Shown here piece after piece: positions 55,848 through 64,000 of a DNA stretch of 64,000 nt. The notes below the pieces were generated by a model. The model ran no database searches. It was given only the letters and a program-made list of their open reading frames with translations, and had not been told where the DNA came from. Both the position numbers and the translations under genes were made by a program. Position 1 is the stretch's first letter. The number at the start of each line of letters is the position of its first letter. The DNA comes from Tachypleus tridentatus (taxonomy: Eukaryota > Arthropoda > Merostomata > Xiphosura > Limulidae), in NCBI RefSeq assembly GCF_004210375.1, contig NC_134834.1:142571009-142635008 (forward strand). The letters run 5' to 3'.

Positions 55848-58800
55848 GTAGGTAAAACTTTTAAGCAATTTTTAAAATTCTGAAATTAAAATTGCTTTAA
55901 TTTTCTTTAACCTGTTTATTAACAATTGAATTATTTAGTTATAACTAAAATACTTGTTATCCAGAAGATATATGCTTTTTTGTATTATTCCAAGTGTGGG
56001 TAATTTTTATTACCTTTATTGTAACACTAGTGTTATTAGAAGTACATGCATGGTAGCATTTTTACAAATATTGTATTTTGAGCTAAGATGGGGGAAAAAT
56101 TAACATTTTCAAATGATAGTCAGCTATTTGATTTGTTGATGAATACTTTTATTTCCTTTAGTCAAAGCTCATTATGTGGTTATATTGTGCTCCAAAAAGA
56201 TTTGTTAATTGTGTTTTACAGATTAATTATTACATCTTTGTACTAAAATTTATCCCTATTTGAAACAATGTAATAAACAATTTATTTAAATGTTTAGTAT
56301 GCACAATTTGAAAATTATTGCATCATTTAGTAACATATAACATTGTTTTCATCAATAAATATTTAAGTACTGTGAAATGTTACGAGTGTTTTATTTAGTT
56401 ATATAAATAACAGACAAAAGTAAAAATTCTTTAAATGTGTCATTATGTTAATGTGTGGATGTATAATAAAATGCAGGTCTGATTTAATTTTGCTTTTTCT
56501 TGGGTTCAGTTTTGTTCATTTATACAAATTTTAAAATAAAATATGTTTCCATGGTAAATTTTAGATTTATTTTGATAAGCATTGTTAACAATTTCATTTT
56601 TGTAATGAACTTTGGTTAGAGAAACAAGTACAGGTTGTAACAGAAACACTAAATTTATATTAGCATTTTTTTACTTGTTACAAGGTTTTTAAACAAGATA
56701 TTCTCCTACAAATAATACTTTATCAATCACACTGTGGTTTTGAAGTTATACTTCCATCTTTTCATTTATTTCTGGTTGAAATTAACTCTGTATAGCAAAA
56801 TTAAGTTGCATAACTGTTTGTTAGTAGAGGATTCTTTGGGAATTATACAAGAATATTTGGATATACTTGAGATGTTTCTGAAACTTTTAACTAAGTTATG
56901 CTTTGCCATCTAAGATGTTTAATGCCAGTGAAATAAATCCATTTCAGTCCACTAGTGCATTTTTTTAAATCCTTTGTTTCAAATGTCAATAAATGAATTA
57001 GTTTTTTTGTTTTTTTTTACATTAAGTATATTTATAAACAAAAGAATAACACATCAATTTCACTTAAATTCTAAAATCCAATTGGCAAATTACTGTTATT
57101 TGATTAATATAATACTAAATTTATTTGGAGTAGTAACCTGAAAATTTAGTGCACAATTTACTTGTAAGGTTTAATACATGGTATTTTTGAAGATTCAAGT
57201 TTTTATAATGCATACTTTCAATTAAAAACAACTATATATGCATTTATTTATTCTTGTCAACTTGCGAGAAACTTTGTCACAAATAGATAACCATAAATTA
57301 CCTTGCACATTAAACATTTTTTCTGTAATGACATGACAGAGTTATTTTATTTTTCTTACTTTAACTAGACCATTCAAGTTTGTAACATCTGTCCTAACTT
57401 TTTGATATTATGATGCAGTAAGAATTTAATAATACTATGCATGAAGTGAGAGCCAGTTTTGTCACAAAATAAACTTTGAAGCAAAGAAGTCTGTCATTGT
57501 AATGTTTGTTTTACTTTATTTGTGTTATATTTAGCATATGTTTATGTATTTTCCTTGTGGACTGTCATGTATAAATTTTCTTTCATCCAAAGACATTTGG
57601 TACTATAATAACAATGTTCAGTAGTCCTCCTAATTACCTTAAAGTACTACAAGTACACATGCAATAAGTTAATGTATTCTTGGCCATAGCCACATTGTAC
57701 TTTTATTTACAGAAACTGTTTAAAATATCTCTCATTACAATGAAGATTAAGTCATTTCATCACTTATCTGTTTTGTTAATGTGTTATTCAATACATTTAT
57801 TACTATGTTTATTTTTCTTGTGTATGTGTGTGTGTGTGTGTGTGTATGTATATATTTATGTATATAAAAACTAATAATTTTCTTATTCTCATTTTAAAAA
57901 CATTTAAAGTACTTCACTGCAAAGCAGTAATGTATATTTGGTCAAATTTTATATACGTGTGTATGTGTATTTCTGTTCAGTGTTTTTTTTTTAAATTTAA
58001 TTTATTACTTAGTTTGTGTTACTTTATGGTAAGTGGTAGAACACCTGTTCAGTATTGTAAGTTATTCAACATTTTATGTGTTACAAAGCAATGTTTTTTG
58101 CACATTTATCATTATTAAATGTGTGCTATATTTTTTATGATCTTGTACAAAATTTATTCTTAACCAGCTTGTATATATTATTGAATATAGTTTGACTGAA
58201 GCTTGTGTGAGAGTGATTTTAGGTTGTGGTTGAAATAAAAGAATGACCACTGATGAAGCTTTAATGTGCAGTGTGGGCTTTAGTCCTTGTCTATATACCT
58301 TAAAGTATTTTATATGTTGTCTTTTCCCATAATGGGGGTCATAGCTAGGTATAAATTTGAGTTGCATACCCAATGTAGGTGCCATTTTCCTCTTGGAAGC
58401 TTCCCCCTTTTGATAGGTTTTGCAATTTGAACCTGAAATCACCCATTGTGTTTATTACCTGTTATGCATTTAATATCTAGAAAACATTAACGACACAGGT
58501 GTTTTAAAATAATTTATAAAAAATATAACTCTATTATATTTAACACTTTGTATGAAAGAAACTTCGTGTCTTGAATTTTCAATGTTGTACACAGGTGTAT
58601 GCCAAACACCATCTCAGTATAATGTGAGAATTTATTAATCACCTTCACTGTAATTTTTAGCCTTTGAGTCTGGATGTATCTATAATCTCCATTTGTAATA
58701 AATTATAATTATTCATGTATTCTTGAGGTTCTGTTTGTGATCACTTACGTCATTTTTAATAAGGTAAAAGTAGTAGTCTGTTTCTAATCAATGTCACTGA

Positions 58801-60732
58801 CCTACCTATCCTGGATAAGATGTTTTGAACGCAGTAATATGAATAGAAACTTGGAACAGTACAATACCTACGAATACAGCTAAAGGCTTACAATGATTTT
58901 TTTTCCCAAAGCAAACTGTTCCTAGTTTCGGAAGCGCACATGCCCTTCACAGTTGATGTATACATTTTCTACCAGTATTCACCAAGAGAATGGTATAGAC
59001 TCTAACGCTCTTATATTAATTACCGTGTCTTTAGCCGCCACCGCTGTTGTTTTAGGTCGGGGAGCAAGGAATGATTCCTGACAGTAACATTCATTGAACC
59101 TTAGTGTAGATCTATGCAATAGTTTAGTGAGGGCGATATGATATAATCGGCGTATAAATGTATCTGAATTGTACCCGTGTTTAATTGTCATGAGATTAAT
59201 ATGGTACTAATTTCAGTAACTACTGCAATTTTTTGTATTATATTTTCACTTGAGATGCTTCAGGTAGTTATTTCAAACCATGTTAAGAAATTTCATTGTA
59301 ATCTAATGATTAATGAATTGGGTCATTTATCTGTAGAATGTCCTGTGGGTCAGTTTAACAGGAATTGAATGTGTGCAGTTGTTTGACATTTACTAGTTCA
59401 ACAATCGTTACCATGAGTTAACATACTTGCATATTTAAAGTAAGAATTCCAGAGTAGACTTGACATATAATGTTTAATTCAATTTTGATACACTTTTTCG
59501 TTTTTGTTTTTTTTTACTTTGTCTTTACGAACTTATTTTGGTATTATAATTTATGAATTGAGTTTTTAGTCAAACGTAATAATGTTCTGTGTCATATGTT
59601 TACCTTGTTTTTTACTTTTTTGAAGAGCTTATAAATATATCTGTGTGAAAATTCGTTTTAATTACTTGTATTTTATGTGAATGCATGAATTCTAGTATAT
59701 ATTTTTTATACAAAATCACTCGCACACAAACATCAGTGCATTATGGTATATACGATCAATATATTTTCTCTCACGTTCTCGAACTGCATGAAGCCTCGCA
59801 AGATTTGCAGCCTATATTATACCTGTGCCCTTATCAAAGAAATAACTTATTTTTCTTATCATATTTTCCTTCCAATACTTGAAAGTTTTATTTCATATTT
59901 TCCTTATCAATGTTTAAATTTTTGTTAAAGATTTAATTGGGTCAAGAGATTCTAAAATCGATCGGATATTAGACTTGTGTGGCGAGTTGTACATTGTAAC
60001 TTCTATCGTTCTGGCAGTATCTATAAAGGCTCGAAAGCGGAACGATAATTCTTGTTATTTGTCTTCATATAGACAATTTTATTTAAGAATTATCATTCAA
60101 GTAATTTAGTATAATGTGCTAAAATGAATTATGTTATTTTCACGGAAAGTGGGAGCCAATCAGATTGTTTTCATTGGATTTCCTTTTGTTTTAAACAGGA
60201 CTGGTGAATGTTATAATATTGACTTGAATATGAATTAAGAACCGTAATATTTTCCTTCCCGTTTCTGAGAAGATGGCTTTCCTACAAGCTTTGATTTCAG
60301 ATCGCTGTTTCAAAGCTTCCAGCCATCCTGTTATAATGTGTAATATTTTTACTTTTTTATGTACATTTCATTATTATCAATGCATAATACTTCAGTTTTG
60401 AGTATTAGGTCAATTTTTTATTGTAACTAAGTTATTCACGTAAGAAACTAATTGTTTCCCCTCATTATAAATCTATAGGATAAATTTTCCACTTCTTGTT
60501 CCATGATGTGTTGTTACTAATACAGATTTATGGTCGTCTTTTCAAACACAAGTATGATACAAGCACACGTTTCTTTATTTCATATGCTCCATAGAATATA
60601 AAACTCATTTATTTAATTGATTTTCATATATAGAAATACATTTATTTGCATGGTAACTTATTGTCCTTACTTTTTTTTATGCCTTATAATAGTGCGTGAA
60701 CTCCATGCATAACTAAATTAATAATTACATTA
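55848..60732. other. 4.9 kb AT-rich, possible intron; nothing recognised
   Basis: No recognisable SINE and no domain-bearing frame. (TG)n lies at 57824-57846. A slightly GC-richer patch at 58930-59170 (GCCGCCACCGCTGTTGTTTT) carries an antisense 70-codon frame without motif. Confidence 0.4.
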
Positions 60733-61147
60733 CTGAGGACGTAGGATCGCAACTCGTAGCCGAACATGCTCATCCTTTCAACCGTAAAGACAGAGGCATA
60801 GCCGGCGGAGGGGGCAAGGAGGCTCGACCTCCCTGAAAAATCTAGACATATTATCCGCAGATTATTTCAGCTTATGAGTAATAAACGTGATGATCATTAT
60901 TTTAAAAATTAAAAAAACAGTGTTGATAAATTTCAATCTGATAATTTACTTGCCCCTCTTAAAGTGTTCTGCCCTCTACTCTACAAGTGGAAAACCTGGC
61001 TACGTCACTGGTTGTCTGTGTGTTATAATGTTACGGTCAATCCTACAATTTATAGGTGAAAGTGTTACCCAAGAGTTGGCGGTCAATGTTGGTTAGTAGC
61101 TCCTTTCCTTCTCGTCTGCCACTTGCTGTGCGCAAATTTCAACAATA
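60733..61147 (+). mobile_element. SINE family 1 remnant, split by a MITE
   Basis: Head-side scrap at 60733-60790 (CTGAGGACGTAGGATCGCAA ... ACATGCTCATCCTTTCAACC). After the insertion, the body continues from GTTATAATGTTACGGTCAAT to CTTTCCTTCTCGTCT (61027-61120) and fades. Confidence 0.7.
60791..61010. mobile_element. 220-bp MITE with hAT-like terminal inverted repeats
   Basis: The left end is CAGAGGCATAGCCGGC. The right end, read inverted, is CAGTGACGTAGCCAGG (11 of 16 matching). The subterminal sequences GGGGGCAAGGAGGCTCGACC and TTGCCCCTCTTAAAGTGTTC resemble the widespread CAGTGGCGTAGCC-type MITEs of animals. No clear 8-bp target duplication. Superfamily is inference. Confidence 0.6.
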
Positions 61148-61457
61148 TCAAAGATGTACAATCTAAATATTTATTACACACATCCTTAGTTGTGGTCATC
61201 TTCAAGTGTTTGCAATCTCGAGATTGTACTTTGTACATCATAACTCAGATGTTAAGCGTTGTAGTAGAATAAACTTTAATAGGAAAGTCTGGTAACTAGA
61301 AGTGATTTTGATTGCAACTGTGGAAATAGTCAGTGATGGAACTCTGAGCTTGACGTAAAATTTAAATTACAAGAGAATAAAAGCAACTTAAATCAGCTTG
61401 GTAGTAAATGATACATCTGTTAATGTAACTTATCACATGTTTGTTTATTATATAATG
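61148..61457. other. Nothing recognised
   Basis: No supported feature seen. Confidence 0.5.
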
Positions 61458-61713
61458 GCATGGCCAAGTGGTTAAAACGCTCGACTTGTAATCTGAGGGT
61501 CGCGGGTTCGAATCCTCGGCTCATCAACCATGGTCGCTCTTTCAGCCGTGGGGGCGTTTTAAAGTGACTGTCAATCCCACTATTCGTTTGTGAAAGAGTA
61601 GCCCAAGAGTTGGCGGTGGGTGATGATGACTAGCTGCATTTCCTCTATTTTTACATTGCTAAATTAGGGACGACTCGTGTAGCTTTGCACGAAATTAAAA
61701 AAACACAAAAACA
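61458..61713 (+). mobile_element. SINE family 1, near full length with target duplication
   Basis: TTATATAATG (61448-61457) and TTACATAATG (61714-61723), 9 of 10 matching. Head GCATGGCCAAGTGGTTAAAA, B box GGGTTCGAATCCTC, central domain and a tail with a small internal deletion (GGGACGACTCGTGTAGC). Confidence 0.92.
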
Positions 61714-64000
61714 TTACATAATGTTCAAGTGATCTTTGCCAAATAAAGTGTATGCGATGATTTTAACGTTTTAAATAGATTAGGTAAAATCATGTCGTGA
61801 AAACAGGGAATAAAATGGTTTATTAACTTTTCGTTGTGACTTGTTCATTACAGTGTTTACGAAATCTAACCAGAGTCAAACAATTTTTGTTACTTTAGGT
61901 AGGGGGCTAATGTATGGATTGAATCATTGACTAGACTAATCCTTAAATATGTTACAGGTTAAGTTGAACTGTAACTATAATACAAGGTATTTGATACTTT
62001 ATCTGTTTTTAAAATATCATTCTTTTCGTATTTGAGAGAGAAGTGTAATATTGTATTTTGTATCGTTTGCTACCAAGGCTGTCTTTATCTTAACTATTAC
62101 TTATCAACCAGGTGGCTTGCGCTATTCCTGGGTTATAAATAATATGTTAAGCTAATTTTAAATTGCTCTTAAGTTAACTTCATAGTGAACAAGAAAACAA
62201 ATCTTTAGAACTTGGGCATTAAACCATGTGTATAATGGGTAAACTTTGTGGCTGTTTATGTATTTGAAATCAAATATCAGCATGCATTCGAAACGTGCAA
62301 TGTCGCGTGATCGGGTTTAAATTAGTTACTCTGTATTAGAGATTCCTCCTTCCTCACCAGATCTTACGTACTCTTGTAAAGATGACATTTTAATCCATTT
62401 ATGCTTTACTTCGATCTGATTATTTAAAAGCTTATGATATGTTGTAACCACTACAGTATACAAAATTTCCCATTTTTTTTTTACGTTTGTAGGTGTTATG
62501 ATGGGCTTTATGACAGGAAGTATTGGTAACTGTATAGTAAGTAAAGTGGAGATCACCATCAAGTATGCTTTTATCTCGCATACATTTAGATTATTACTGG
62601 TTTAATTGTGTATAATGGCTTTCGTCTAGTTTTTATGTATTTGATATGGCTTTACAACTCTGTCCTCTGACTAGCAAGCTAAAACAAACCTGTGTAGAGA
62701 AACTCGCACCTACTCTATATAATCAACACTATAAAAACTAAATTAACCTGTAACGCGTTGAAGTGTTATACGTATATAAAGTTTATCTCTTTTCTTAATT
62801 ATCCTAAACAGTAAAACAAAGTGATGTTTCTTGAGGTAGTGGTGAAAGGTAGGTTTAGTTCTATGAAATGTGACTAGTTAGGCGTTTATAAGTTTAGGCT
62901 GAGGATAAATAAAAGTAGAAACTTTGTTAATGAGATATATGTTGGTAGTATATGTTACTTCCATTAATGTGAAATATAACAAGTTTAAAAACTTGGGACA
63001 AAAATAAAAATATATGGTCTTCTTATTGGATATAAAAGAGCCACTTTAAACAGTTATTAAACTGATGGGACATGGTTTGGCCATGTGTGGAGTTCTGGAT
63101 TTCTGAGCGAGGGAGCTGAGTTAAAATTCGTAAAAATGACACAGCACCTGACTGGTTGCTAACTGGTCACCTTTCTCTGTGGTCAGTAGTTCAATATTAG
63201 GGACAGCAGCAGACAAGCTTGTTAGTTTTACTATAAATACAAGTCTAAAGTGTCGAATTATGCTGCATGTAAGCGATTGCTTCATGATTTGATTTTAATG
63301 TGATTTGGAGGTAGGGGGATGACGGTGGCCATTTACTGATAAAATTACTAGCTAATATAAAAAAAAACATTAATTAATAACCCCTTCTTGGTTCTAGAGT
63401 GTATGTCAAGGTATGTTGAGGCTAGTCAAAACTGTAACTGAAATGAATACAGATGACACACTTAAGGGCTCTAATGGTGCATACCAAATTTGGTAGACAT
63501 TGGTGTAAAAAAAGCGGAGTACCTCTAAGGAGTAACTTGGGAGAGTATACAAACAACCCTCATCTATTTCACTCCTAAGGTTACCTGAAGCATTGGTGAT
63601 ACGGGATCAAATCAGAATAATTATATATATTACTGTTTATAGTCGCTGTATAGGAAACTTAGTATAACTCATCGATATAGAACAAATGCATAACCATGAA
63701 TAACAGTGTTTGCAAAAGTGTTTCAAAAATGAAGTGTGCTTTTAACAGGATATCAGACATTCCGAATAATTATTTGTGTATGTATCATCCATAGCTGTTA
63801 TCTTACCTACTCGACAACAAAAAACAAGTTTTTAAACATTACTCACCTGAAGGAGCAAGGTACCAGTATGCCTATCGAGGCACGCAAACACAAGACCACT
63901 TGCATTAAACTTTTTATGCATTAGACCAAAAAATGTTTCGTCTGTTTTTCTAAAGTTACCTACAATCATGTGTGATAGCGCATTTACTGTTGTCCAGTCA
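61714..64000. other. 2.3 kb, no supported feature
   Basis: AT-rich. Near 62490-62540 a pyrimidine tract plus TTTGTAG, followed by a frame VMMGFMTGSIGNCI and GTAAGT, looks superficially like a tiny exon. It does not continue in phase from the exon at 55654. No recognisable SINE or gene elsewhere. Confidence 0.35.

Noticed and set aside
58240-58280. CTGATGA word suggesting a hammerhead
   Set aside because: No GAAA element or closing stem I at the right distance.
58074-58442. 122-codon minus-strand ORF
   Set aside because: No domain recognised; lies within a probable intron of a plus-strand gene.
62490-62540. Tiny exon-like segment encoding VMMGFMTGSIGNCI
   Set aside because: The splice-like signals are short and the phase does not fit the exon at 55654-55847. 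Too little sequence to support.
1-64000. CRISPR arrays or bacterial operons
   Set aside because: Repeats are eukaryotic SINEs and minisatellites. There are no ribosome-binding sites, dense ORFs or spacer-repeat alternation.

Overview
This is AT-rich animal nuclear DNA. Multi-copy tRNA-derived SINEs, other transposon wreckage, minisatellites and a few intron-bounded exon-like segments make up what can be recognised; there is no dense gene content. The abundant SINE with a (CAAA)n tail, plus an espin-like ankyrin exon, suggest a chelicerate, most likely a horseshoe crab. That organism call is inference from recalled repeat sequence, not a search result.

Layout. 1-8.5 kb: SINE copies of three families, two inverted-repeat fragments that look like degraded hammerhead-ribozyme ends of Penelope-type retroelements, a purine-rich tract, and 39-bp and 57-bp tandem repeats. 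8.8-9.8 kb: a 54-bp minisatellite of about 19 units whose antisense strand happens to be open in two frames. 10.3-11.3 kb: an old tandem duplication. 11.6-14.7 kb: unrecognised sequence. 14.8-15.6 kb: a SINE copy and its inverted duplicate. 15.6-18.0 kb: a decayed minisatellite carrying inserted SINEs. 20.6-20.9 kb: a MITE-like element. 21.2-22.0 kb: two short minisatellites.

22.5-31.7 kb is the most striking region: the remains of a roughly 9-kb cut-and-paste DNA transposon. It has a zinc-finger plus CACTA-like transposase pseudogene (about 25.75-28.13 kb) followed by a second, intron-containing gene (about 28.47-30.77 kb) that resembles the SAMD3-like proteins recalled from fish and invertebrates. 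Both flanks carry arrays of the dyad GTCA-N3-TGAC, including a clean 20-bp-periodic array on the left, the expected layout of subterminal transposase-binding sites.

33.7-34.1 kb holds a palindromic SINE pair. 38.3-39.7 kb is a 5'-truncated Penelope-like element with a reverse-transcriptase YVDD box, a GIY-YIG endonuclease and a nearly canonical hammerhead ribozyme at its 3' end. 40.5-40.9 kb is an espin/forked-like ankyrin exon with one nonsense codon. 41.8-42.5 kb is a LINE ORF1 (zinc-knuckle) relic. 48.6-48.8 kb may be a second GIY-YIG relic. From 51.7 to 60.7 kb no SINE is recognised. That stretch contains a perfect 72-bp inverted repeat and, 164 bp downstream, a short candidate coding exon with good splice signals, so it may be intronic sequence of a host gene on the + strand.

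The three SINE families have different tRNA-like heads but the same 3' tail core (CAGATAGCCC...GTAGCTTTG), which suggests that one LINE machinery mobilised all of them.
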